The translations under genes and the position numbers were made by a program. Below the pieces are notes generated by a model. It searched no databases, was not told the origin of the DNA, and saw only the letters and a program-made list of their open reading frames with translations. From assembly GCF_963528755.1 (NCBI RefSeq), contig NZ_CAURXA010000003.1, positions 248,001-312,000 of the forward strand: a stretch of 64,000 nt of DNA. The letters run 5' to 3'. This stretch comes from Selenomonas sp963528755 (GTDB lineage: Bacteria; Bacillota; Negativicutes; Selenomonadales; Selenomonadaceae). Numbering within the stretch: the first letter of the stretch is position 1; each line of letters opens with the position of its first letter. This document shows positions 51,586 through 61,107 of this stretch, one piece after another.

Positions 51586-53126
51586 TGAAATTTCCTCCCC
51601 CGAATCTTACTCATAAGAACGTCCTTCGCCTCAACGGCATACAAACATACGCTGCGGAACTCCTCGCACCGATGAAATACAAGAACCTGCATCCCTAACA
51701 TTAGCAATGCTGCACATAGGCATTTGACGAATAATCCCGTATACGTTGAAGAGAAAAATGACGCACTCAATATCTCGTTAATCAACATGATTTCCAAAAG
51801 AACGACCATGCTCCACCACGCATGACACCACCAATATTTCTTCATGCTTCGGCGAAAAATCACACGAAAGACAAACTGCACGCGGCCATAGACGATGAAC
51901 CACAGACCTGCAATCGTGCCGATCATCACACCGACAACACCGAGGTAATGCGCCAAGATCACTGATAAAATCAGATTTGTTGCAGCAGATAGAACCATAT
52001 AGCCGCGATCATTTTCAAACACACCATGCGTACTGCGGAAGTTGTATGCATTCTCAAACTGCATGCCAAGAAAAACATTGACGGCCAAAGCCTTCACATA
52101 GGCATCCTCAAGCAAGAATTCTGCCCCGAAGAAGAGCGCCACAAATGGTTGAAGCACAGTGACATAGATGCAAGCGATATACCCTCCGATCAAAAAGTAA
52201 GCAAAATCCAGCATACGATAAACACGATAACTTTTTTCCCTATCATCCGTATAAACTAGGTTCGCGACAGAAGGGATGATTCCCTGCAGCATCTTGTACA
52301 AGAGTTTGTAAACGCCATCACAGAGAAGGACATAATTTGCCACAAGACCAGCTGTACGCAGTCCCAGTATCGAGGAAATAATGATCGCATCCGTCCCGCT
52401 ATATACAATATAGGATAATTTGTGAATCAGGAAATTCTTTACATCCACGAAAAATTTTCGTTGTCGCAAATCCTGTATCGTGACCTTGACCGTATGCAGG
52501 AATGGATATTCCTTGCCAAGCCGATGCGAGATGATCAGATTCGCCAATATGTTGAATCCAAGCGCGGAGAGCGCATACATCGTATAACTCTGCCAAACAA
52601 CAATCGCAGCGAACTTCACAAGATTCGCGGCAAATGTACAGACGAGATCGATGCGAACACAGATATAATCCTTCTGATCCGCCGCAAACAATGTGCGTCT
52701 ATATGCGAGGAAATACGTACTGAGCACTGTACAAATCTGAATCACATAAACAAACTGGACATAACCCCATGAGATACTTTCATCTCGCACAATCCACGGC
52801 AACAAGAAAAACAGAACGATGCCGATCAGGGCAACCAACGTGCCTATCAAGAGATAGATATACCGATAGATGTTCATCAGTATATTGACTTCAGCTTCGT
52901 TCTTGTTCGCAATTTCCCGATAAAGCCCATAGCTGATCACAGTACTGATTCCCAGTTCCGCAATGGACAAAAGGGCAATCACATTGGTGAACAATCCTTC
53001 AAGACCTAAGAGTTCTATAGGCAAATGGCGCGTAAACGCCTGCCGTATCAAGATGCCGAGGACAGCCAACACGACATACAATGTCATGGAGTACATGCTG
53101 TTGCGTAATACATTTGCTACTCGCAT
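51582..53126 (-). CDS. wzx: Wzx-type polysaccharide flippase
   Basis: 514 residues, 12-14 hydrophobic helices of the MOP/MATE-like exporter group ('HLPIELLGLEGLFTNVIAL', 'YSGTDAIIISSILG', 'LCDGVYKLLYKMLQG'). It would move the lipid-linked repeat unit across the inner membrane before Wzy polymerisation. Confidence 0.88.
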   Translation of the reverse strand: MRVANVLRNSMYSMTLYVVLAVLGILIRQAFTRHLPIELLGLEGLFTNVIALLSIAELGISTVISYGLYREIANKNEAEVNILMNIYRYIYLLIGTLVALIGIVLFFLLPWIVRDESISWGYVQFVYVIQICTVLSTYFLAYRRTLFAADQKDYICVRIDLVCTFAANLVKFAAIVVWQSYTMYALSALGFNILANLIISHRLGKEYPFLHTVKVTIQDLRQRKFFVDVKNFLIHKLSYIVYSGTDAIIISSILGLRTAGLVANYVLLCDGVYKLLYKMLQGIIPSVANLVYTDDREKSYRVYRMLDFAYFLIGGYIACIYVTVLQPFVALFFGAEFLLEDAYVKALAVNVFLGMQFENAYNFRSTHGVFENDRGYMVLSAATNLILSVILAHYLGVVGVMIGTIAGLWFIVYGRVQFVFRVIFRRSMKKYWWCHAWWSMVVLLEIMLINEILSASFFSSTYTGLFVKCLCAALLMLGMQVLVFHRCEEFRSVCLYAVEAKDVLMSKIRGRKFQ

Positions 53127-53168
53127 TGTTTACCCCCGATAGCCTCTTTTATCCAACACTATTTTATA

Positions 53169-54125
53169 TCATATACCACGATGACACCACCTGCATAGCT
53201 TATTATTACATATATGCTCTACTGCATCTGGATGATTAAAACGAATATAAGCACGATATGCAGATAGCGGAAGGACTTTAAATATATATCTTAATCCTTG
53301 TTGCTTCACTAAGAGAATTAACATTAGTAATGACAATGGTAAATTATCATGTATAATTTTTTTTACATAAGCTCCACCTTGAGGAACAGGTCCATAATAG
53401 TCTCGTGGATTCACATGCAATTTTTTGTATACTACAACAGCCTCAGCCTCAACCAAAGCTTGATTCGAACTGACTCCAGAAGTCGAAAAAAACGCGGTAT
53501 ACAGATCACTATACTTAATCCTTATATTTTCATCCATCTGACACTGTATAGAAAGTTTGTAATCACTAATGAGCCTAAGGTTCCGATCAAAAGGATATTT
53601 TTCTAGGACATGGCGACCAATAAATGCACCTTCTGTCGGAATGCAAGTCAACCCATTACGTATCCGCTGCGTATTACAAAAGGGATATTGTAATAACGTT
53701 TTCTCATCTACATCATATCTACTACACGATAAGAAATCTGGTTTATCTTGAAGTTCCTTTACTACAGCATCAATAATGCAGGGATCTGAAAGAGAATCAT
53801 CCGAACCAAGAATGTTAATATAATCCCCCGTAGAAAAATCGATCCCTTTTCCTACCGCATCACAAATACCATTATCGCGCTCACTCATCCAGCGAATTCT
53901 ATCTCCATATTTTTTGAGAATATCAAGCGTCCCATCTGTAGAGCCACCATCTATGATGATATATTCTATATTTTGATACGTTTGATTAAGTATGCTGGAT
54001 ATAGTTTGCTCCAATGTCCTTGCAGAATTAAATGTAGCTGTAATAAATGTAATCTTCGGTTGATACAAGATTTCATGCCCCTTTCTAGCTATCTCATTTT
54101 TTACATTGTTCTTCTGTTCATACAA
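53169..54125 (-). CDS. Glycosyltransferase family 2
   Basis: 318 residues. GT-A domain: 'ITFITATFNSARTLEQTISS', 'YIIIDGGSTDGTLDIL', 'RDNGICDAVGKGIDFSTGDY' and 'ILGSDDSL' (DxD-like). It resembles inverting transferases that extend O-antigen units. AT-rich like its neighbours. The C-terminal 90 residues are basic and may bind the membrane. Confidence 0.88.
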   Translation of the reverse strand: MYEQKNNVKNEIARKGHEILYQPKITFITATFNSARTLEQTISSILNQTYQNIEYIIIDGGSTDGTLDILKKYGDRIRWMSERDNGICDAVGKGIDFSTGDYINILGSDDSLSDPCIIDAVVKELQDKPDFLSCSRYDVDEKTLLQYPFCNTQRIRNGLTCIPTEGAFIGRHVLEKYPFDRNLRLISDYKLSIQCQMDENIRIKYSDLYTAFFSTSGVSSNQALVEAEAVVVYKKLHVNPRDYYGPVPQGGAYVKKIIHDNLPLSLLMLILLVKQQGLRYIFKVLPLSAYRAYIRFNHPDAVEHICNNKLCRWCHRGI

Positions 54126-54133
54126 ACATTTTT

Positions 54134-55357
54134 TCAGTTGACCTCTTCTGATTTTATCGACATAAAAAATAGAATTGGAAGAATTATTTTCCCGTCAAAA
54201 AAAATTCCACCTTGAATACACGAAGCAACTATCCATATGACATATATCAAAAATACACCTATACGACATCCTTTCGTATACTTCCACACTGTCAATATGT
54301 AGTCTCCAATAAAATTTATAACAATAAGAATAAATCCAACAATACCAAGTTGAAACACAAAAGCTAAAATTTGCAACTCGTATTCCCAGAAATTAACTTC
54401 ATTTCTGATATTATTAACGATATATGCTCCCATACCAGATCCCCAGAATGGATTTTCTATAACCCCATCCATCAAGGAATCATACTGTTGTATACGTTCC
54501 AAATTAGATGCATATGTCCGGTCATTCACAAATATGCTTTGAAAGAGATACGATACATCACTTTCAAATAAAAGAACAGAAAAGATAGCAACAACAATCG
54601 CAGCCGGCAATAAGATTCTTCCCCAGTATACATTCGATACTTTTTTAATTCTAGGCATTATAGCAATCATCGTAGCCATCACAAAGACAAAAACATCCAC
54701 TCTTCCATAATCAATAAAAATAAATAAAAGACCTAAAAACCAGACAAAAGGATTTATACCCTTGTTTTTGTAACTATGTAACAACAAAATGATCAGCGGA
54801 ACTATATTCAAGCCCGTCGATAAGCGTGGTAACATCCCCAAAAAGCCCGTTGTTCCTTGTAAAATATCGCTAACCATCTCTATTGACTGGCCTCTGTTTT
54901 TTACCCATTCAGACAACGCTGCTATAATGACACTGTCTGGTATAAAACCTAAAACAGCACCAATCCCTGTAAATACATAGACAGAAAACCAAAGTATCAT
55001 CACATAATATAAATACTTCTGAATGAGTGCTACATACAGCAATTTATTTTCATACGAAAATACGACGATTTTCCACGACAACCACAAACTAGCAAAGGCA
55101 AACATTTCATCAAGGGTATATGGATAAAAACCATTATGTATTCCATATAATGTCGACCAAGACAAATATATAAAAAAGATAATATCATTGACTTTTATCG
55201 GAACTAATATTTTCTTTCTAAAGCTAACTAGGAATACAGATAAAAATATAAAAAGCAGATAAAATACTCGACTGAGCATTTTTATATCAGAAGAAAACTG
55301 CCCTACTGCATACAATAAAAAAAAGATAATCAAACAAACATTTAGTGTTTTTTTCAT
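54134..55357 (-). CDS. wzy: Wzy-type O-antigen/capsule polymerase
   Basis: 407 residues, 10-11 hydrophobic helices with a periplasmic loop near residues 270-320 ('NPFWGSGMGAYIVNNIRNE'), the usual layout of Wzy polymerases. Weak sequence conservation is normal for the family, so the call rests on topology and on the place next to wzx and glycosyltransferases. Very AT-rich. Confidence 0.75.
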   Translation of the reverse strand: MKKTLNVCLIIFFLLYAVGQFSSDIKMLSRVFYLLFIFLSVFLVSFRKKILVPIKVNDIIFFIYLSWSTLYGIHNGFYPYTLDEMFAFASLWLSWKIVVFSYENKLLYVALIQKYLYYVMILWFSVYVFTGIGAVLGFIPDSVIIAALSEWVKNRGQSIEMVSDILQGTTGFLGMLPRLSTGLNIVPLIILLLHSYKNKGINPFVWFLGLLFIFIDYGRVDVFVFVMATMIAIMPRIKKVSNVYWGRILLPAAIVVAIFSVLLFESDVSYLFQSIFVNDRTYASNLERIQQYDSLMDGVIENPFWGSGMGAYIVNNIRNEVNFWEYELQILAFVFQLGIVGFILIVINFIGDYILTVWKYTKGCRIGVFLIYVIWIVASCIQGGIFFDGKIILPILFFMSIKSEEVN

Positions 55358-55393
55358 GATTCCCTCAATAGAATATATACAACTATAGTCAGC

Positions 55394-56350
55394 TTAAAAT
55401 AAGTAATTTAATAAATCAGCAGAAGATATGTCAAGAGTATTCTTATAGTTCACAGACTCTTTCCGCTTGACCCATTCCCAGTCAACATCTTCGATTCGAT
55501 CAAAAAAATGCATATATCGCTCATCATATAAAGGAAGATTTTTTATATCAGGATTATTCGATAAAAGTTTTTTCTTATAACAAATTGCTTCTAAATATCG
55601 AAGCGTCTGTGCTCGCTGACCCTCTGGTAAAATTTCCAAAATACAATTTGTAGATAAAATATCTGCCAAAACAGTAGTATATGGTAATGGCTTTCTCAAT
55701 GTCTCACCATAATCAATATTTTTCCAGATACTATATATTTTAAAAAGATTGTTTACTCCGTTAATATCACACGCTTTACTTATTTCTCTTAAGATATTTT
55801 CACGCCCCTTTAATGAAGAAATATAATACAGATCGGATGAACTAGCAGAAGGGCATATATTATCATAATGAGAGTAATAAGAGAAACCTATATACCGATA
55901 TCCATACTCGACACAATCATTTTGATCGTAGGATAAAATGATATCCCACGGGAAAAATTGGATTCTCTTTTTTACTTCTCGCATATGTTTCGACTGCCCA
56001 TGCATCGAATCTACTAAAATTAAAACAAACTTCACTTTCGGATGACTATATTTTAATTTTCTCCAAAAAGATAATGTAGGCAATGACATTGCCATGCTAT
56101 TTACAAGCAAATATCCATCAGAAGGCAGAAGTCTCTCAATATCTTCATAATGAAACCATACATCGCGATAAGGAAGCCATACATATTCCCCAATTTTCTT
56201 GTTAGTATGCAACTTATATGCAATAGATAAAAAGGGGCTGGTGGGTGTGGATATAATATATTTATTTATCATTGGCACTTCACAGAGATCTTTAAATAAA
56301 TAATATGCACCCGCATCTATAACAACCAACACATTCGATGGACTTACCAT
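55394..56350 (-). CDS. Unknown protein, possible glycosyltransferase
   Basis: 318 residues, soluble, AT-rich. A Rossmann-like pattern (NVLVVIDAG..., 'KVKFVLILVDSMHG', 'DIILSYDQNDCVEYGYRYIG') and the late 'ILEILPEGQRAQTLRYLEAI' with 'LYDERYMHFFD' resemble GT-B type transferases found in Firmicutes capsule clusters. No DxD or clear donor motif. Placed between wzy and a sugar SDR, so a repeat-unit transferase is plausible. Confidence 0.55.
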   Translation of the reverse strand: MVSPSNVLVVIDAGAYYLFKDLCEVPMINKYIISTPTSPFLSIAYKLHTNKKIGEYVWLPYRDVWFHYEDIERLLPSDGYLLVNSMAMSLPTLSFWRKLKYSHPKVKFVLILVDSMHGQSKHMREVKKRIQFFPWDIILSYDQNDCVEYGYRYIGFSYYSHYDNICPSASSSDLYYISSLKGRENILREISKACDINGVNNLFKIYSIWKNIDYGETLRKPLPYTTVLADILSTNCILEILPEGQRAQTLRYLEAICYKKKLLSNNPDIKNLPLYDERYMHFFDRIEDVDWEWVKRKESVNYKNTLDISSADLLNYLF

Positions 56351-56374
56351 AAGTCTCCCTCACCGTTAAAATAC

Positions 56375-57442
56375 TCATAAATAAGATTTAATCATTCTCT
56401 CAAACATATCCCTTAGCCCCCAACGAGGTTGCCAACCGAGATTCTGAATCTTTTTCGTATCAAGGTTCATATAAAGCTCTGGAGGATAAATAGTGGCACC
56501 AGTTTCATCTTCACGAATAACAACATGAACAGACGAACCGTATTTCTCTCGAATGTATGGCAGATTAGCTACACACTCTGCCATTTCACGAATCGAACAG
56601 TAAGTCTCTTCATTTGCCACATTATATGCCTCACTGTTCTCACCACAAAGAAGAACCAGCAATATTGCCGTCATTGCATCCGCTGTATAAAGATATGAGT
56701 GTTCTGTTCCCCCCTTTGTTTTGAGGATAATATCTTCTCCCCTCAAAGCCGATCGCATGAACTGTGCAAATACGCGATTCTCATCATCACGTATCCCCGC
56801 ACCAAATGTCTGCGCAAGGCGAATAGCCTTTGCTGGAACGCAATACTCCGAGGCATAGGCTGAGCAAAGAGTCTCTATCATACGCTTCGCCTCAGGATAA
56901 GAACTACGCGGCTGCATTGTATTGACAAGGCTTTCGTTCTCTTCATTCACTTTTTCTCTATGACGAAGCGCACCGTAGATCTCCATACTTGAGAGAAATA
57001 GAAAGGACGTGCACTTCTTTACACGCGCAAGTTCCAGAAGCATTCTCGCACCCGTAAAATTTTCACATATGGTCTCTACTGGATGTTCTGCAAAATAACG
57101 ACTTGCCGTAGGACTTGCTCCATGAACAATATAGTCGATAGGGGATGTAATTCGTGGGAGATCCACAAGATTGCCACGAAGGAAGATAAGAGGGGCACCC
57201 GCTGATAGAAGGTCCCGAAAACGTTCCGTCGCCTTCTTTTCATCGCGCACCAATGCGAGAATTTGCATTGGTATATTCCGATACAGTGCCACATAGGAAA
57301 GTGCAGAAATCAGATTAAAGCCTAATAATCCCGTAGCTCCAGTAATAAGGATTTTCTTTCCTTTCAAATCTCCCCACGGTAGGAAGGAAGCATTTGCGAC
57401 ATATTCCATATCCTCATGAAATACATGATTCTCAATCCACAT
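56375..57442 (-). CDS. NAD-dependent sugar epimerase/dehydratase (extended SDR)
   Basis: 355 residues from ATG 57442 (GAGAGAGG upstream). 'KILITGATGLLGFNLISAL' cofactor loop, 'HGASPTASRYFAEHPVETI', 'LSSMEIYGAL', 'SYPEAKRMIE' (Tyr/Lys pair). It resembles UDP-glucuronate decarboxylase and CDP-sugar SDRs. It lies next to a cytidylyltransferase gene and a LicD gene, so it may act on the CDP-linked precursor. The gap 57443-57543 contains CTAGCG/CGTTAA-like symmetry only. Confidence 0.82.
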   Translation of the reverse strand: MWIENHVFHEDMEYVANASFLPWGDLKGKKILITGATGLLGFNLISALSYVALYRNIPMQILALVRDEKKATERFRDLLSAGAPLIFLRGNLVDLPRITSPIDYIVHGASPTASRYFAEHPVETICENFTGARMLLELARVKKCTSFLFLSSMEIYGALRHREKVNEENESLVNTMQPRSSYPEAKRMIETLCSAYASEYCVPAKAIRLAQTFGAGIRDDENRVFAQFMRSALRGEDIILKTKGGTEHSYLYTADAMTAILLVLLCGENSEAYNVANEETYCSIREMAECVANLPYIREKYGSSVHVVIREDETGATIYPPELYMNLDTKKIQNLGWQPRWGLRDMFERMIKSYL

Positions 57443-57543
57443 AGAAATTCCTCTCTCCCTATACTGCTTCAGTGCAATTAAAATACGCATCGTATCAAGT
57501 CAACACTAGCGTTAACTTGATACGATGAAGTTATCCATTACCC

Positions 57544-58263
57544 TCACAATCCTACAATTTGCATATTCTCTTGCGCGTCAAGAAAGGCACGAAACAAATA
57601 AAAATCCGTTGGTGTCGTAATTTTTATATTTTCTACAGGCCCCGTCACAGTATTTAGCGAGAATCCATAATACTGCATCAACATTGCGGAGTCTATAAAA
57701 TCTGTCCGTTTTTCCTGCTGCGCCTTGATATGCGCTTTGTAAATATCTTGCAAGTAAAAGCATTGAGGGGCACGTGCCATTGCACAATCCGAACGATTAA
57801 ATATCTTTCCCACATGTTCGCCTTGTTGAACGAATATCGTCTCTATGGCAGGTGTCGTCGTAATGGCACTTCCATATTTTTGCACACTCTCGAGACATGA
57901 TGAAATCGTATCTGAATCAATCATAGGCCGGACACCATCGTGAATCAAGACAATATCCTCTGCACCTTTCGCATATTTCAGTGCAGCATCTAATCCTCGG
58001 AAGATAGATTCTTGTCCTGTATTTCCGCCCGACACCACTTCCAGTACTTTTCGAATACGAAAGTCTACCAAGAGATCTTTTGCGTACTCAATCCACGATT
58101 CAATACAAACAAGGACTATGCCATCAATTTCATCGTGTTGTTCGAAATGCTCCAACGTATATATAAGAACAGGCTTCCCATGCATCTCCAGAAACTGTTT
58201 CGGCTTCGATCGCGTATTCATGCGTTTTCCTGTGCCGCCAGCAAAGATTACGGCGATGTTCAT
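57544..58263 (-). CDS. IspD/TarI-type cytidylyltransferase
   Basis: 239 residues from MNIAVIFAGGTGKRMNT. CTP-binding loop 'GGTGKRM..RSKPKQFLEM', 'IVLIHDGVRPMID' and 'DFIDSAMLMQYYG'. The family makes CDP-methylerythritol (IspD) or CDP-ribitol (TarI). In a polysaccharide cluster beside LicD a CDP-polyol is more likely than the isoprenoid role. No TarJ reductase is adjacent; the SDR downstream might replace it. Confidence 0.85.
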   Translation of the reverse strand: MNIAVIFAGGTGKRMNTRSKPKQFLEMHGKPVLIYTLEHFEQHDEIDGIVLVCIESWIEYAKDLLVDFRIRKVLEVVSGGNTGQESIFRGLDAALKYAKGAEDIVLIHDGVRPMIDSDTISSCLESVQKYGSAITTTPAIETIFVQQGEHVGKIFNRSDCAMARAPQCFYLQDIYKAHIKAQQEKRTDFIDSAMLMQYYGFSLNTVTGPVENIKITTPTDFYLFRAFLDAQENMQIVGL

Positions 58264-58297
58264 TTGTCCCCCCCTATACATTCCCATATATACACCC

Positions 58298-59194
58298 CTA
58301 AAGTAAAAACACATTATCCACTTTTTCATTCTTTCCCTGTGGAAAATAATGAATCCCTCGATAATTTTTATATGAATGATTCAAATCGATATAAGCTGTA
58401 TTGTGCTTAGGTACTTGATCTTCTTGGGGAGGAAGTTTCATATAGTCTCCAAAAACCATTGTCAAGTATTCCTCATAACGCGAAGGAACAGGAATTTGAT
58501 ACCCCTCAAACGGAAGATAACACGGCTTATCCCAAAAATCTTTCGGATATTTTAGCGTCAATCCCTTTAATCCTGTCACTAATTCTGTATAATATGTCCA
58601 TGAATCTGTCGGAGATAAAAGCATCTTCTGTTCTGCATATCGCCAAATTTTATCTCGTATACGCTTATTGGAGAAAATCCCATACGCAATTTTAGCCAAT
58701 AGCCGAGTCATGCCGCCTTGATTATCTGGCAGACGCTGTGCATTGAACAGAGAATACACCATCGCCCAAAAGACTTGTTTGCTATGCGAAAGCATACCGT
58801 CAGCTCGACGGTCCAAGGGGATTAAATCAATTTGCAAACCTTGATTGATGTCATCATTTACACAGTGTTTATTAATGAAAGTCGTATTATTATCTCGAAT
58901 CGATGCACCTGCATCGTGATAATTTTCTGTTTCGGTCGTCCTGCAATAGGCATATCGTTTCGTGTCTGCAAACGAATTCCATACCTTAGGAAGCCTCTCG
59001 TAATCTTCCCGAAGCAGGAACACATCAATATCATCATCCCAAGGAATAAATCCATGATGCCGAACAGCGCCAATGCAGCATCCACTCCCAACATAGAAAC
59101 GTATTCCATGTTGATCGCATATCTCTTTAAAGTATAGTAATATTTCTAGCGCTTTTTCCTGTATGGCTTTTAGTTGTTCTTTATCATAATCCAC
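58298..59194 (-). CDS. LicD-family phosphotransferase
   Basis: 298 residues. 'IRFYVGSGCCIGAVRHHGFIPWDDDIDV' is the LicD/fukutin core (short motifs GSGCCIGAVRH and WDDDIDVF), with the acidic metal site in DDDID. Members transfer phosphocholine or, in fukutin relatives, ribitol phosphate from a CDP donor to sugars. The CDP-precursor gene just downstream supports such a modification here. Confidence 0.9.
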   Translation of the reverse strand: MDYDKEQLKAIQEKALEILLYFKEICDQHGIRFYVGSGCCIGAVRHHGFIPWDDDIDVFLLREDYERLPKVWNSFADTKRYAYCRTTETENYHDAGASIRDNNTTFINKHCVNDDINQGLQIDLIPLDRRADGMLSHSKQVFWAMVYSLFNAQRLPDNQGGMTRLLAKIAYGIFSNKRIRDKIWRYAEQKMLLSPTDSWTYYTELVTGLKGLTLKYPKDFWDKPCYLPFEGYQIPVPSRYEEYLTMVFGDYMKLPPQEDQVPKHNTAYIDLNHSYKNYRGIHYFPQGKNEKVDNVFLL

Positions 59195-59198
59195 GATA

Positions 59199-59885
59199 CT
59201 AACTCCCTACTTTCCAAACCGTCAGAAACATCATCTTAAAATTATACAACACCCCTGTTTTTTTTAACGCATCAAGATTCCATTTCATCTTTTGGGGAAG
59301 AATCTCATACACATAGGCACAATCTATGTCCTTTGCATCTTGCAACAACCTATCTTCATCTTTATATTGGATACTGGCCGCACTGGTAATTCCAGCAGGC
59401 AGCAAGAGCGTTGCCTTCATTTCATCCGTGTAACAATCCACATACTTTTTCACTTCTGGACGCGTACCGACAAACCCCATATCACCTATAAGGACATTTA
59501 TTAATTGTGGCAATTCATCCAAACGGCAAGCACGTATCATCCTCCCCACTTTTGTAATTCGACTATCATGTAACGTCGTCACCTGTGAACCAATCGCCTC
59601 CGCGTCCTTCACCATGGTCCGAAACTTATAGATGCGGAATACCTTCCCATATCGTGTGACACGTTCTTGTCGGAAAAAAACTTCACCATTCGAATCTAAT
59701 TTTATCCATATCGCCAGTATTAGGAATACCGGCGATAAAACAATCAACAATAAGAACGCCAATACTCGATCTATTATGAATTGCACACATAAACTAATCT
59801 TGCGATGATGCAACACATTATAATATGATCGGATTGCTTCAAGCTGCATATCCTCGGGAAGATCTTCCCACTCTTTTAATATCAT
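59199..59885 (-). CDS. Initiating phosphoglycosyl transferase (PglC/WcaJ type)
   Basis: 228 residues. One N-terminal reentrant helix (about 30-58), then 'GEVFFRQERVTRYGKVFRIY' and 'FRTMVKDAE' and 'RACRLDELPQLINVLIGDMG', the bacterial sugar transferase signature with catalytic Asp-Glu. It moves a sugar-1-phosphate to undecaprenyl phosphate and so starts each repeat unit. Overlaps the aminotransferase stop (ATGA). Confidence 0.92.
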   Translation of the reverse strand: MILKEWEDLPEDMQLEAIRSYYNVLHHRKISLCVQFIIDRVLAFLLLIVLSPVFLILAIWIKLDSNGEVFFRQERVTRYGKVFRIYKFRTMVKDAEAIGSQVTTLHDSRITKVGRMIRACRLDELPQLINVLIGDMGFVGTRPEVKKYVDCYTDEMKATLLLPAGITSAASIQYKDEDRLLQDAKDIDCAYVYEILPQKMKWNLDALKKTGVLYNFKMMFLTVWKVGS

Positions 59886-61102
59886 ATCCTCATCTCTTGA
59901 TAAACTTCCCGAAAGACTGAAACGACATAGTCCACATCCTCATCCGTCAAAGAAGTATGCAACGGCAGGGTGACTTCATTTGCATACTGTGCGTACGCAT
60001 TCGGATATGCAGTGACGTCAAAGCCAAGATTCTTGTATGCCGTATGCATTGGAAGCGGCTTATAATGAACATTTGTCGCAACACCTTTTTCTGCCATCTT
60101 TTCAATAAACAGATTGCGTTTCTTTTCGTCAAAATCCAACAACCGCACGAGATATAGATGTCCGCTTCCTTGTGCAACGTCGGTGAAATGTGGCAGCACC
60201 TCCACAGGAAGATCCTTTAGCCCCTTATCGTACTGTGCAATAATTTCACGCCGCCGCACCAGCAACCCTGAATAGCGCTTCATTTGCACGAGACCAATTG
60301 CCGCCAAAACATCGGTCATATTACACTTGTAGTATGTGCCCTTAATATCATATTCCCATGCTCCAAGCTTTGTTTTGGCAAGCGCATCTTTGTTCTGTCC
60401 GTGCAAGGAGAGCAACTGATATTCATGATAAATCTCTGCATCATCCACACCTGGAATCGACTTCCAAAGTGCTGCACCGCCTTCTGCCGTTGTAAAATTC
60501 TTGACTGCATGGAAGGAGAACGACGTAAAGTCCGCAACCGATCCGATCTTCTCCCCCTTGTATGAAGCTCCAAATGCATGCGCACCATCCGCCACAATCG
60601 CCACACGCCCAATCTTGCGTTGAATCTCCGTACGCGGGAAAAACTTTTCACGCTGTCGTTCCACAATGCCAAACAGACGGTCATAATCGCATGGGACGCC
60701 ACCCAAATCCACTGGAATAATGGCTTTTGTCCGCGTAGAAATCGCTTGTTCCAACTGGTCATAATCCATCTCGTATGAACCGGGCTGCGTATCGATCAAA
60801 ACAATCTTAGCGCCTACATGGTCAATGACACTAGCACTCGCCGTATAGGTATAGGCCGAAGTAATAACCTCATCTCCCACACCAATACCAAGGACGCGCA
60901 AGGAAAGTTCCAAGGCTGCCGTGGCTGAATTCAAACACACCGCCATTCCATTCGAACTTTCGCAAAAGGCTGCCACTTCTTTTTCCAACTGCTTGGTGCG
61001 CGGTCCTGTCGTAATCCAGCCAGAACGCAAGGCATTTGAGACTTCTGCTATTTCCTCCTCCGTAATATCCGGCGGTGAAAAGGGGATTTTCCTCTCTTTC
61101 AT
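59882..61102 (-). CDS. DegT/DnrJ/EryC1 sugar aminotransferase
   Basis: About 406 residues from the second ATG (AAGGAG 10 nt upstream; the first ATG is only 1 nt from the SD). 'CLNSATAALELSLRVLGIG', 'VADGAHAFGASYKG' and the PLP Lys in 'SFHAVKNFTTAEGG' are present, so unlike the protein at 43.8-45.0 kb it is a true aminotransferase. Between a PglF/WbpM-type dehydratase and a PglC-type transferase, it likely makes UDP-4-amino-4,6-dideoxy-HexNAc (PglE role). Confidence 0.9.
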   Translation of the reverse strand: MKERKIPFSPPDITEEEIAEVSNALRSGWITTGPRTKQLEKEVAAFCESSNGMAVCLNSATAALELSLRVLGIGVGDEVITSAYTYTASASVIDHVGAKIVLIDTQPGSYEMDYDQLEQAISTRTKAIIPVDLGGVPCDYDRLFGIVERQREKFFPRTEIQRKIGRVAIVADGAHAFGASYKGEKIGSVADFTSFSFHAVKNFTTAEGGAALWKSIPGVDDAEIYHEYQLLSLHGQNKDALAKTKLGAWEYDIKGTYYKCNMTDVLAAIGLVQMKRYSGLLVRRREIIAQYDKGLKDLPVEVLPHFTDVAQGSGHLYLVRLLDFDEKKRNLFIEKMAEKGVATNVHYKPLPMHTAYKNLGFDVTAYPNAYAQYANEVTLPLHTSLTDEDVDYVVSVFREVYQEMRI

Positions 61103-61107
61103 GCTAT

